64,000 nt of DNA from Bradyrhizobium ottawaense. Its GTDB lineage: Bacteria; Pseudomonadota; Alphaproteobacteria; Rhizobiales; Xanthobacteraceae. A program made the position numbers and the translations under genes. Below the pieces are notes generated by a model. It had not been told where the DNA came from, ran no database searches, and saw nothing but the letters and a program-made list of their open reading frames with translations. Shown here piece after piece: positions 1-7,577 of this stretch (position 1 is the stretch's first letter; each line of letters opens with the position of its first letter). The DNA lies in assembly GCF_900099825.1 (NCBI RefSeq), contig NZ_LT629693.1, positions 1 to 64,000 of the forward strand. The letters are read 5' to 3'.

Positions 1-439
1 CGCCTGTTCACCAACTACATCAACAAGGACGTCCTGAAGGTCGTCGAGGCCGTGTTCGGCGGCGAGGCCAACTCCCTGATCGAGATGATCAAAGAGAACG
101 AGACTTTCAAGAAGCGCTTCGAGAAGGCATTCGAAGAAACCCTGGTCAAGGTCAAGAAAGAGGCTTGGAGCCGGGACACCTACACCCTGAAGCCCGAGCC
201 AAGAAGAAGCTGGAGGACGCTGTCCAGACGCAGGTCGACAGTCTGCTTAAGCAGCACGCCCTCCGCGGTGAGCAGCTCGTTAATGAGACCGTCGAGCGTA
301 TCTTTGGAGCCTTCGAGACCCAAGCAATGGACGTCATCGACCGCAAGCTGACGCGAAGGTCAACGCCCTGTTCGACGGCGGTATCAGCGAAATGGTCGAG
401 AGCCGAGTCGCAAAAGCCCTGAAGGTCGCCAAGGCATGA
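1..439 (+). pseudogene. Partial, frameshifted coiled-coil-like protein
   Basis: The 5' part lies beyond the window. Reading starts in frame 1 with a charged helical sequence rich in E and K, moves to another frame near 190-205 (the text reads gagcc before an AAG run where one more G would keep frame), and moves again near 345-352, ending in ..ALKVAKA and a TGA at 437-439. The joined product is about 145 residues, helical and without a domain I recognise. The stop overlaps the next gene's ATG (ATGA), which supports the corrected frame. The two shifts may be decay or base-calling errors. Confidence 0.55.
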
Positions 440-651
440 AGGGCATCGTGGTGAACTCGTTCATTATCTCCGGTGAAGACGGCTCATGCATCAAGGGATA
501 CCGCGATAACATGGGTGAACCGTTCCGATCCGGCGTGTCCCTGCGTATCTGCAGATCCGCCGACGACAACGGTGCCGGCGTCTTCGTCCAGGACCACGAA
601 ATCGAGCAGCTCATTTCAGCACTTCGATCGATCCGGAAGCAACGGCAATGA
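436..651 (+). CDS. Hypothetical 71-residue phage protein
   Basis: The start ATG at 436 overlaps the previous stop (ATGA), and the TGA at 649-651 overlaps the next ATG at 648, so the gene is translationally coupled on both sides. The product begins MKGIVVNSF, has a mixed beta-like core and ends in a basic helix (ALRSIRKQRQ). I recognise no family. Its place between two overlapping genes is the main support that it is real. Confidence 0.55.
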   Translation: MKGIVVNSFIISGEDGSCIKGYRDNMGEPFRSGVSLRICRSADDNGAGVFVQDHEIEQLISALRSIRKQRQ

Positions 652-917
652 ACCCAAAGTACGCACCAAAGACTGGCGATGGCAGACGGGCTCGCGTGAT
701 CGAGGAGATCGGCGAAGTCCTCAAGGCATTCGGCAAATGGGATCGTTTCGGCAGCGGAAGCCGCCATCCGAATGGCGGTATGACCAACGCTGAAGAGGCC
801 CTGTTCGAGCTGGAAGACCTGAAGGGCGCGATCGATGTGTACCTCCCTGATGTCAGGGCAATCGTGCATCGTGATGCGGCAATGGCAGCGAGCAACGACA
901 ATGCCAAGAAGTCCTAG
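648..917 (+). CDS. MazG-like nucleotide pyrophosphohydrolase, short form
   Basis: The 89-residue product has the all-alpha NTP-pyrophosphatase pattern: EEIGEVLKAFGKWDRFG followed by EEALFELEDLKGAI. The paired acidic EExxE and ExxD stretches are where this family binds Mg2+. Such enzymes hydrolyse (d)NTPs to (d)NMP and pyrophosphate, which in phages shapes the nucleotide pool or blunts stringent alarmones. It is the first of two MazG-like genes here (the other is at 6529) and fits the nucleotide-metabolism theme with nrdJ and the ThyX-like gene. The family call is by motif only; substrate is unknown. Confidence 0.6.
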   Translation: MNPKYAPKTGDGRRARVIEEIGEVLKAFGKWDRFGSGSRHPNGGMTNAEEALFELEDLKGAIDVYLPDVRAIVHRDAAMAASNDNAKKS

Positions 918-918
918 A

Positions 919-1209
919 ATGTCGCCGGCCCAGGTCCGGTTCCTGGACGAGCATGCCCCAGCTTATCTGGCGTGGTTGGATGCTGTTGGGCATTCGGTCG
1001 GCATCAAGATGGAGCCGTGGCAGAAGCGCACAGTCGAAGCCATGATCAAAAATGGCTTCCTCACCGAGGACGGTCACGTCACCAAGGATGGCAAGGATCG
1101 CTGGCTCAGCATCATCAGCAAGCGCGACCGCGCACTGCCGCTGAAGCCTCGTATTTTGGATAATAGGGCGACGCTCATGATCGTGGACGATCCCGAAACT
1201 ATTGCTTGA
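919..1209 (+). CDS. Hypothetical protein, 96 residues
   Basis: The ATG at 919 follows the previous stop by one base; an in-frame ATG at 901 is possible but would overlap. The product starts MSPAQVRFLDEHAPAYLAWL and contains a stretch with TEDGHVTKDGKDRWL that reads like a small winged-helix core, where a beta-hairpin joins helices. I know no named family. It ends two bases before the first copy of the TTGC-N6-GCAA motif, so it closes the first transcription block. Confidence 0.5.
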   Translation: MSPAQVRFLDEHAPAYLAWLDAVGHSVGIKMEPWQKRTVEAMIKNGFLTEDGHVTKDGKDRWLSIISKRDRALPLKPRILDNRATLMIVDDPETIA

Positions 1210-1210
1210 C

Positions 1211-1230
1211 TGTTTGCTTGAATGCAAATA
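1211..1230 (+). promoter_or_regulatory. TTGC-N6-GCAA motif, copy 1 of 4
   Basis: The text TGTTTGCTTGAATGCAAATA sits 10 bases before the ATG of the HNH gene. The core TTGCTTGAATGCAA is a broken palindrome (TTGC...GCAA). Near-identical copies precede three other genes of this element (1912, 6968, 7524). A TTGACT hexamer at 1206-1211 could be a -35 box. Promoter, operator or a conserved leader are all possible. Confidence 0.6.
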
Positions 1231-1240
1231 GGAAAAGCAA

Positions 1241-1741
1241 ATGTTCGCTGAGCTTCCCCTCGCCCCTCCGACCGGTTTCCGCAAGGCAATCCCGGACCTG
1301 GTGAAGCTCAAGGTCGTGCTCAGACAGGACAGTCTGTGCGCCACCTGCCGCGAGCGGCTCGGGAAGCTGGAGGATACCCAGTTCGATCACGTCCCGGCAT
1401 TGCAGCTGCGGTGCTGGGATCCAGAAGCGAAGAACACGATCCCGCCGGCTAACGATGTGGACTCGATCTTCGCAAAACACGTCGACTGCCACGCTGCCAA
1501 GACCTTCGGGTCAAAGGCATCCAAGCGCGGAGCCGATGTGACCGAGATTGCCAGAACCAAGCGGATTGCAAAGGACACCGAAGCTTTCCGTCAACGGATG
1601 CTGGCGAAGGGTGACCCGGAAGCAGAGCCGCGTCCGGAACGCCCGAAGAAACAATGGCCGAAGAGGCCGTTTCAAAAAAGGGGCAAGGATGAAGGGCGTC
1701 GTTCGAGAGGTCAAGAAAGTAGCGGAACAGCTGAAGAGTGA
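1241..1741 (+). CDS. HNH endonuclease-like protein, 3' end frameshifted
   Basis: Residues 32-88 carry an HNH/zinc-finger core: C33-x2-C36, D49-H50, H80, C83-H84 and K88. Phage HNH enzymes nick or cut DNA, often in packaging or homing. The ATG at 1241 has GGAAAA upstream and follows motif copy 1. The tail after about residue 145 looks wrong: adding one A to the A-run at 1674-1679 would give ..QKKGQG and a TGA at 1688-1690 overlapping the next ATG, the coupling seen elsewhere in this element. As printed, the frame runs to 1741. The HNH call is good; the C-terminus is doubtful. Confidence 0.7.
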   Translation: MFAELPLAPPTGFRKAIPDLVKLKVVLRQDSLCATCRERLGKLEDTQFDHVPALQLRCWDPEAKNTIPPANDVDSIFAKHVDCHAAKTFGSKASKRGADVTEIARTKRIAKDTEAFRQRMLAKGDPEAEPRPERPKKQWPKRPFQKRGKDEGRRSRGQESSGTAEE

Positions 1742-1911
1742 CGGTGAGATCGAGGCATTCACCCCTCGGTCACGACAAGAAGCACCACCTGATCGAGTTC
1801 AGAGTCCGCGGCAAGTGGATGTCGGTGCCATTCTCGGACACTCCCAGAAGTCCATACACCTCGAACTACGCGAAACAACAGATCCGGCGTCGCATCAGAG
1901 CGATGTCTTGA
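1689..1911 (+). pseudogene. Small basic phage protein, one frameshift
   Basis: Starts at the ATG at 1689 (MKGVVREVKKVAEQL) and reads about 25 codons, then must change frame near 1760-1772 to continue as KKHHLIEFRVRGKWMSVPFS... RRRIRAMS with a TGA at 1909-1911. The second half resembles small phage proteins with a beta core and a basic C-terminal helix. The stop lies at the edge of motif copy 2. The corrected product is about 73 residues. One missing or extra base breaks the gene as printed. Confidence 0.5.
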
Positions 1912-1929
1912 TGTTTGCTTGAATGCAAA
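1912..1929 (+). promoter_or_regulatory. TTGC-N6-GCAA motif, copy 2 of 4
   Basis: TGTTTGCTTGAATGCAAA, identical to copy 1 over 18 bases, directly after the previous stop and followed by AAGGAGAAGG, a strong ribosome binding site, and an ATG at 1947. Confidence 0.6.
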
Positions 1930-1946
1930 AAGGAGAAGGCAAGACT

Positions 1947-2287
1947 ATGGAAGTAGATCGACCCAGGACGGCATCCTCAGGGCTTTCGCCATGCTGCTTC
2001 AGCAGCAGTCGCAGCCGCGCAATGTGAAGAAGAAGTTCGTGTACCGGCAGTTTCGGCACCGCGGTGCATGCCTCTCGCCGTCTCACCAAGTCCGAAGGCG
2101 CCGCTGTCGACGCTCTCGTCGGCCAGCTCGAAGCGCTGGATCCTCGTGACGATGCCAACAATTCATCGATCGAGAGCCTCCTGAAAGAGCTGAGCAAGCA
2201 GCCGGTCAGGTTCGTTCCCATCAAGCTGGAAAACGCATCGATTACTCGAAACCCTACCCGTACCGCTCGACGAAGCGAGGCGGATGA
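1947..2287 (+). pseudogene. Unknown phage protein with three apparent frameshifts
   Basis: The ATG at 1947 follows a good ribosome binding site (aaggagaagg). A continuous product needs frame changes near 1960, near 2050-2058 and in the A-run at 2230-2234. Joined, it reads MEVDR..TQDGILRAFAMLLQQQ, then RRLTKSEGAAVDALVGQLEAL, then ..KRIDYSKPYPYRSTKRGG with a TGA at 2285-2287 that overlaps the next gene's ATG. That overlap supports the reconstruction. I recognise no family. Confidence 0.5.
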
Positions 2288-2529
2288 TGGAGCCGCGGCG
2301 CCTCTCGAAGGCGCAGCGCGTATCCATCCCTGAGGGCGGGTTCTCGCTGCGCGGCGTTATCGACGGATGGTTCATCCACACTGCGAAGGTCGTGGAAGAA
2401 CCTGAGCCGGACCTCTTCAAGACTGAGGTCGGCAGACTCTACCGCATCGATCACTGGAGCCCGCCCTCCAAGCCCACCTCAGAATACGAAAACATCCCGG
2501 CCGACTGGCCGGTGCCTCCAAAACAATAA
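2284..2529 (+). CDS. Hypothetical 81-residue phage protein
   Basis: Starts at ATGATG (2284) overlapping the reconstructed upstream stop. The product has an aromatic central segment (GWFIHTAKVVEEPEP, YRIDHW) and a Pro-rich end. It lies 20 bases before the phage nrdJ, with a possible leader (gcaaaagagttgcgagcagc) between. No family recognised. Confidence 0.5.
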   Translation: MMEPRRLSKAQRVSIPEGGFSLRGVIDGWFIHTAKVVEEPEPDLFKTEVGRLYRIDHWSPPSKPTSEYENIPADWPVPPKQ

Positions 2530-2549
2530 GCAAAAGAGTTGCGAGCAGC

Positions 2550-5500
2550 ATGAGAATTGAGCGTCGATACACAGTGGATGGCAGCAAGTCCCCGTACGAT
2601 CTGATCGTATGGCGGAACGCGACCAGCGAGATCAAGAATCCCGATGGATCGATCGTTTTCCGCCTGGAAAACATCGAGGTGCCGGCGTCCTGGTCCCAGG
2701 TCGCTGTTGACGTCCTCGCCCAGAAATACTTCCGCAAAGCCGGCGTCCCCAAGCTGCTGGAGCGCGTGCCGGAAGATGGCGTTCCGACCTGGCTGCAACG
2801 CTGCGTCGGCACCCCCTTCCCCATGGAAGAAGCCGACAACTATCTGACCAGCGAGACCTCGGCCAAGCAGGTGTTCGACCGCCTCGCCGGCTGCTGGACC
2901 TATTGGGGCTGGAAGGAAGGCTACTTCAACGGCGAAACCGGGGTGTCTGGTTACGTCAACAAGGCAGCCTACCTGGCTGACAAGGAGTCCAACGCCCGGG
3001 CGTTTTTCGACGAGCTGCGCTACATGCTCGCCAACCAGATGTTCGCCCCCAACTCGCCGCAGTGGTTCAACACCGGCTTGCATTGGGCGTACGGCATCGA
3101 TGGTCCGGCCCAGGGCCACTGGTTCATCGACCAGTCCGAAGGAGCTGACGGCTACACCGCCATGCTCTCGACCTCGGCCTACGAGCGTCCGCAACCGCAC
3201 GCCTGCTTCATCCAGTCGATCGGCGACAACCTGATCCAGGACGGCGGCATCATGGACCTGTGGCTCCGTGAGGCCCGTCTGTTCAAGTACGGCTCCGGCA
3301 CCGGCACCAACTTCTCCAACCTGCGTGGTCGGGGCGAGAAGCTGTCGGTGGCGGAACGTCTTCCGGTATGATGTCCTTCCTGAAGATCGGTGACCGCGCT
3401 GCCGGCGCCATCAAGTCGGGTGGCACCACGCGCCGCGCCGCCAAGATGGTCATCGTCGACGTCGATCATCCCGATGTCGAGGAATACATCGGCTGGAAGG
3501 TCGCGGAAGAGAAGAAGGTGGCAGCCCTGGTCGCCGGTTCGAAGGCTGCCAACAAGCACCTGATGGCCATCCATCAGCTGGCCGCGGAAGACGAGATGTT
3601 CTCCGATGCCGAAAGCAAGGCGAAGCTGACAAAGGCCATCAAGGAAGCCCGCAAGGCTTTCCTTCCGGACAGCTACATCAAGCGCGTCATCGATCTCGGC
3701 GTGGCACATCAGCCCTTCGAGTTCCAGGTGATGGATATCGACTGGCAGGGTACTGCGTACGAGACCGTGTCGGGCCAGAACTCGAACAACACCGTGTCGG
3801 TGACCAACGACTTCATCGAGGCGGTTCAGCTCGACCTGGATTGGCAGTTGATCGGCCGCACCAACGGCGAGGTCATCAAGACGATCCGGGCTCGCGATCT
3901 GTGGGATCAAATCTGCCGCGCCGCGTGGGAGTCGGCCGATCCCGGCCTGCATTTCCGCACCACGATGAACGAGTGGCACACCTGTCCGGCCGGCGGCGAG
4001 ATCCGCGGATCGAACCCGTGCTCGGAATACATGTTCCTCGACGACACGGCGTGCAACCTGGCTTCGACCAACCTGGCGAAGTTCACATCCCGACACGGCG
4101 ACAATCCGCTGGTGTTCGAGGTGGAGAGCTTCAACCACGCCAACCGCCTGATCACCATCGTGCTGGAAATCTCGGTGGCCATGGCGCAGTTCCCGTCGAT
4201 GGAAATTGCGCTCAAGTCCTACCAGTACCGCACACTGGGTCTCGGCTTCGCCAACATCGGCGGCATGCTCATGTCCATGGGTATCCCGTACGACTCGGCT
4301 GATGCCCGGGCTCTGGCTGGATCGATCTCGGCCATCATGACGGGTGTTGCCTACCGCACCTCCGCCGAGATGGCGAAGGAGATGGGGCCGTTCGTGAAAT
4401 ACCACGAAAACGCCAGCTCGATGATGCGGGTGATGCACAATCACTATGCCGCAGCAGAGAACGACGATACCGGGTACCGCGGTCTGACCGTCAAGCCGGT
4501 TGGCCTCGACTGGGATTGTCCGCAGGGAGAGTTGCCGGCCATCGCATCCGAGATCTGGGCTGACGTCGTCGACATGGGTGAGAAATACGGATTCCGTAAC
4601 GCCCAGACGACGGTTATCGCTCCGACCGGAACGATCGGCTTGCTGATGGACTGCGACACGACCGGTGTTGAGCCGGATTACGCTCTGGTGAAGTTCAAGA
4701 AGTTGGCCGGCGGCGGCTACTTCAAGATCATCAACCAGTCGGTTCCGGCTGCCCTCAACGCCCTCGCCTACGATAAGCAGCAGATCGACGAAATCGTGGA
4801 CTACGCCTTGGGAACGGGCGTGTTGCCGGCCAAGTTTGTGCTGGCTGGTCGTGCGGCTGGCATCGATGTCAGCATCGAGAAGGTCAAGTCGGTGTTCGAT
4901 ATCCGGTTCTTGGCAGACTGGAAGGCGTGCGGCTTTAGCGAGCCGGAGATCGAACAGGCCAACATCCGGGCTGTCGGCACGATGACGCTGGAAGGTGCTC
5001 CCCACCTGGATGTTGGCGACTACGCCGTGTTCGACTGCGCCAACCCGTGCGGAAAGACCGGCAAGCGGTTCATCGATCCGAAGGGTCACATCGAAATGAT
5101 GGCTGCGGTTCAGCCGTTCATCTCCGGTGCGATCAGCAAGACGGTCAACATGCCGTCGACCGCTTCGATCCTGGACGTCAGCAAGGCGTACATGATGTCG
5201 TGGAAGCTGGGGCTGAAGGCCAACGCGATCTATCGCGATGGTTCGAAGCTGTCGCAGCCGCTCAACTCGGCCCTGATCGAAGACGATCATGACGAACCCG
5301 ACGTGGTTGAGGCTCCCAAGAGCGTGATCCAGGTGGTCGAGAAACTCGTCCGCAAGCGGGAGAAGCTGCCTTCGAAGCGGGTCGGTTACACCCAGAAGGC
5401 CATCGTCGGCGGTCACAAGGTCTACCTCCGCACCGGAGAGTATACCGATGGTCGCCTCGGTGAGTTCTTCATCGACATGCACAAGGAAGGCGCCGCTTTC

Positions 5501-6004
5501 CGGTCGATGATGAATGCCTTCGCCATCGCCATCAGCCTCGGCCTGCAGCACGGTGTGCCGCTGGAAGAGTTTGTTGACGCCTATACGTTCTTCCGTTTCG
5601 AGCCATCTGGCTTCGTCCAGGAGCACGACCGCATCAAGAACGCGACCTCGATCGTGGACTTCATATTCCGCGATCTGGCGATCAGCTACCTCGATCGCGA
5701 TGACCTGGCTCACGTCACCCCCGAAGAAAGCGGGCACACCGCGATGGGGAGCGGCGTGGAGCCGGAGAAGCCGACCGTCAGTGTCTCGAACATCGTGATC
5801 AACGCGACGTCCGAGATGTCAGACGATCAGCTGGCCAAGGTTGTTGAAACGGTGAAGGCGTCCGCCCTCCCAGATCAACGGGCGGTCGCAAAGATGTCGG
5901 GCTTTACCGGCGACTGCTGCACCAACTGCTCAAGCTTCACGATGGTGCGTAACGGTACCTGCCTGAAGTGCGACACCTGCGGCGAGACCACCGGCTGCAG
6001 CTGA
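2550..6004 (+). pseudogene. nrdJ: Phage-borne B12-dependent ribonucleotide reductase, frameshifted
   Basis: Class II reductase that turns ribonucleotides into deoxyribonucleotides using adenosylcobalamin. It opens MRIERRYTV like the host copy at 32,224 and shares long colinear stretches with it: PHACFIQ (Cys219), [11 protein letters not shown] then ACNLAS, GPTGTIG-type loops, and a C-terminal Cys pair region (CGETTGCS). One base is missing near 3343-3350: [12 protein letters not shown] then a stop, where the host reads [12 protein letters not shown]; one more G restores the frame straight into [11 protein letters not shown]. Restored length is about 1151 residues against 1247 in the host copy. 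The break may be real decay or a base-calling error at a G-run. Confidence 0.88.
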
Positions 6005-6300
6005 TGCTCCTTCTCGTAGCAAAGCGTCACAAGCGACTTTGGATCATTGATCTGAATACGGATCAGGCGGTTTACACGCCGCCTGATTTCGTAGTTCTCC
6101 CGTCAAGGACTCCACTTCAACAGCTGGCGGCCGACCTCATGAGGATCGGACGCCGGGATATCAACCGGATCGCAACATTCGAATGGGAGTTCAGCAAGCG
6201 CAATGTTGACCGAACTCGAAATTGTGGAGCGGTGCCTGTTGCTGTTCTCCAGGCCCGGGCGGTGGACGCAAAAGACCTGCGCACGGGATCGACAGGGTAA
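6004..6300 (+). CDS. Hypothetical protein, end uncertain
   Basis: The ATG at 6004 overlaps the nrdJ stop (TGATG). The first 65 residues (MLLLVAKRHKRLWIIDLNTD... RRDINRIATFEW) look like real coding sequence with alternating strands and helices. The frame then overlaps the next gene by about 97 bases and turns into R/V-rich text, so a frameshift near 6190-6205 ending at the TGA at 6206-6208 is plausible. No family recognised. Confidence 0.4.
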   Translation: MLLLVAKRHKRLWIIDLNTDQAVYTPPDFVVLPSRTPLQQLAADLMRIGRRDINRIATFEWEFSKRNVDRTRNCGAVPVAVLQARAVDAKDLRTGSTG

Positions 6301-6532
6301 GCCGGTTCCAGTGTTCAGCCAGGAGGCTCGCGCCTTCGACATTGAGGGCGCGATCCGCCGGGCTGCCGGACAAGACGATCGAGGCGCGTATGCGCGCTTC
6401 GTCAAAATCATCAAAGGACAACTCGGCAAGCAGCCGTTCGATTGGAACGATCAGACTGGTCGAACCCAGAAGGAGGTTTGCCGCATGCTTGAGGATCTCG
6501 CTGACGAGTTCCGATTTAAGGAGGTAGCATGA
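6203..6532 (+). CDS. DUF6197-like phage protein
   Basis: The 109-residue product has the order I associate with the DUF6197 family: an N-terminal helix, W-x-QKTCARDRQGKPV, a CLL/EGAI-like helix, then FDWNDQTGRTQKEVCRML near the end. The WND...RT..EV ending is the main clue. Function is unknown; such genes are frequent in phages and actinobacterial and proteobacterial mobile elements. The TGA overlaps the ATG of the following MazG-like gene at 6529, so the two are probably coupled. Confidence 0.5.
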   Translation: MLTELEIVERCLLLFSRPGRWTQKTCARDRQGKPVPVFSQEARAFDIEGAIRRAAGQDDRGAYARFVKIIKGQLGKQPFDWNDQTGRTQKEVCRMLEDLADEFRFKEVA

Positions 6533-6942
6533 CTGCAGTAGCGAACGACAATTTCACGGCGTCCGACGTCGAGGAGCTGGAGAGATCGATCAACTCTCTG
6601 GTCCGCATCACCCACAAGATGGCCGCTCATTGGTGGATCGATCCGAAGACCGGAGAAGATCTGCGCAAGAACCCGCTCATGGTTCCGGTGAAGTTGGCGC
6701 TGGTACACGGAGAGGTGTCCGAGGCCCTGGAGGCTGACCGCACTGACGCGATGGACGACAAGCTTCCCCAATTTCCTGGCATCTGGGTCGAGCTGGTCGA
6801 TGTTCTGTTCCGTGTCGGCGATCTGGCTGGTGCCATGAAATACGATCTTGGTCCTGTGGCTGTCGCAAAGGCGATGGTGAACGCGACCCGAGCGGACCAC
6901 AAGCTGGAGAACCGCGCCAAAGCGGGTGGAAAAAAGTACTAG
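6529..6942 (+). CDS. MazG-like NTP pyrophosphohydrolase
   Basis: 137 residues with the all-alpha NTP-PPase pattern: LMVPVKLALVHGEVSEALEA, then IWVELVDVLFRVGDLAGAM, and a tail RADHKLENRAKAGGKKY that is typical of the phage branch of this family. The E-x3-E and E-x2-D pairs bind Mg2+. It probably cleaves a (d)NTP to the monophosphate. Together with nrdJ, the earlier MazG-like gene and the ThyX-like gene it makes a nucleotide-supply set. A Shine-Dalgarno-like AAGGAGG lies at 6519-6525 inside the upstream gene. Confidence 0.75.
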   Translation: MTAVANDNFTASDVEELERSINSLVRITHKMAAHWWIDPKTGEDLRKNPLMVPVKLALVHGEVSEALEADRTDAMDDKLPQFPGIWVELVDVLFRVGDLAGAMKYDLGPVAVAKAMVNATRADHKLENRAKAGGKKY

Positions 6943-6967
6943 GAGAGCAAGATTACGCTTGCTTTTC

Positions 6968-6987
6968 TGTGCGCTTGAATGCAAATA
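6968..6987 (+). promoter_or_regulatory. TTGC-N6-GCAA motif, copy 3 of 4 (variant)
   Basis: TGTGCGCTTGAATGCAAATA, differing from copy 1 in the left arm (GCGC for TTGC). It is followed by CTTTGCAAAAGGAGAAGG, so the ribosome binding site sits directly downstream, as at copies 1, 2 and 4. Confidence 0.55.
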
Positions 6988-7008
6988 GCTTTGCAAAAGG
7001 AGAAGGCC

Positions 7009-7398
7009 TTGGACGTACTACAAGCTGAGAGATTAGCGGACGAACTGATCACCGCGGAACTGGCCAAATCGAACCAGATGTGGGGCCGATCGAGCGAGCG
7101 GTCCGACGCTGCCAACGGAGAACTGATGCTCGCCGGCATGGCGCAGCTCGACGCGCTCTACATCCGTCACCTGGGTGACAAGCACGCATTCGAAGAGGCT
7201 CCGGAAATCTTCCCGGAGAACTGGAGCGGGTTCCGTGACTACGGCTCTGACATCGCCAACATCGTCGTCACCATCGCCTTCCTCACCCAGGAAGTGAAGC
7301 GGAAGCTGATGATCGGCGAGGACTACATCCGCCTCGAACGCGGCGCCGACCAGGTATACCGACCTGCGACGGGCCTGCCCAACACGATCGAGGCCTGA
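7009..7398 (+). CDS. Hypothetical phage protein with TTG start
   Basis: The AAGGAGAAGG at 6997-7006 points to the TTG at 7009 (MDVLQAERLADEL). The in-frame ATG at 6979 lies inside motif copy 3 and has no ribosome binding site, so it is rejected. The 129-residue product is helical, with a conserved-looking block DYGSDIANIVVTIAFLTQEV followed by GEDYIRLERG. It belongs, I think, to an unnamed phage family. Motif copy 3 suggests its own promoter or operator. Confidence 0.55.
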   Translation: MDVLQAERLADELITAELAKSNQMWGRSSERSDAANGELMLAGMAQLDALYIRHLGDKHAFEEAPEIFPENWSGFRDYGSDIANIVVTIAFLTQEVKRKLMIGEDYIRLERGADQVYRPATGLPNTIEA

Positions 7399-7401
7399 TC
7401 C

Positions 7402-7515
7402 ATGTACGGGGTCTTCCTCGCCAACCACGTTCTCGATGGTCTCGGTCTGATCTATCTCACCACGATCATCTGGAAGTTCGCCCGCGGCTACGGGGTGCGC
7501 CGCTGGTTCTTTTAG
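7402..7515 (+). CDS. Small membrane protein, 37 residues
   Basis: The ATG at 7402 lies three bases after the previous stop and the frame ends in TAG at 7513-7515. The product has one hydrophobic helix (GLGLIYLTTIIWKF) and a basic, aromatic C-terminus (RGYGVRRWFF). A single-pass phage membrane peptide such as a lysis or host-takeover factor is possible, but this is inference. There is no strong ribosome binding site, so it may depend on coupling. Confidence 0.4.
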   Translation: MYGVFLANHVLDGLGLIYLTTIIWKFARGYGVRRWFF

Positions 7516-7523
7516 TGCCCTAG

Positions 7524-7540
7524 CGTTTGTTTGAATGCAA
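7524..7540 (+). promoter_or_regulatory. TTGC-N6-GCAA motif, copy 4 of 4 (variant)
   Basis: CGTTTGTTTGAATGCAA, one base off the core in the left arm (TTGT for TTGC). It precedes the TAXI-type gene by 38 bases, with the hairpin at 7543-7561 between. Confidence 0.55.
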
Positions 7541-7542
7541 TC

Positions 7543-7561
7543 GACCCCAACGGATGGGGTC
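7543..7561 (+). promoter_or_regulatory. Leader hairpin before the TAXI-type gene
   Basis: GACCCCA-ACGGA-TGGGGTC is a perfect 7-bp stem with a 5-base loop, ending four bases before the AAAGGAG ribosome binding site of the gene at 7578. It could protect the mRNA 5' end or regulate translation. It has no T-run, so it is not a typical terminator. Confidence 0.45.
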
Positions 7562-7577
7562 TCCAAAGGAGAAGTAA

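Noticed and set aside
3179..5737. 852-codon open frame on the - strand, antisense to the phage nrdJ
   Set aside because: The + strand is clearly nrdJ; this is a GC-driven shadow frame with no family pattern.
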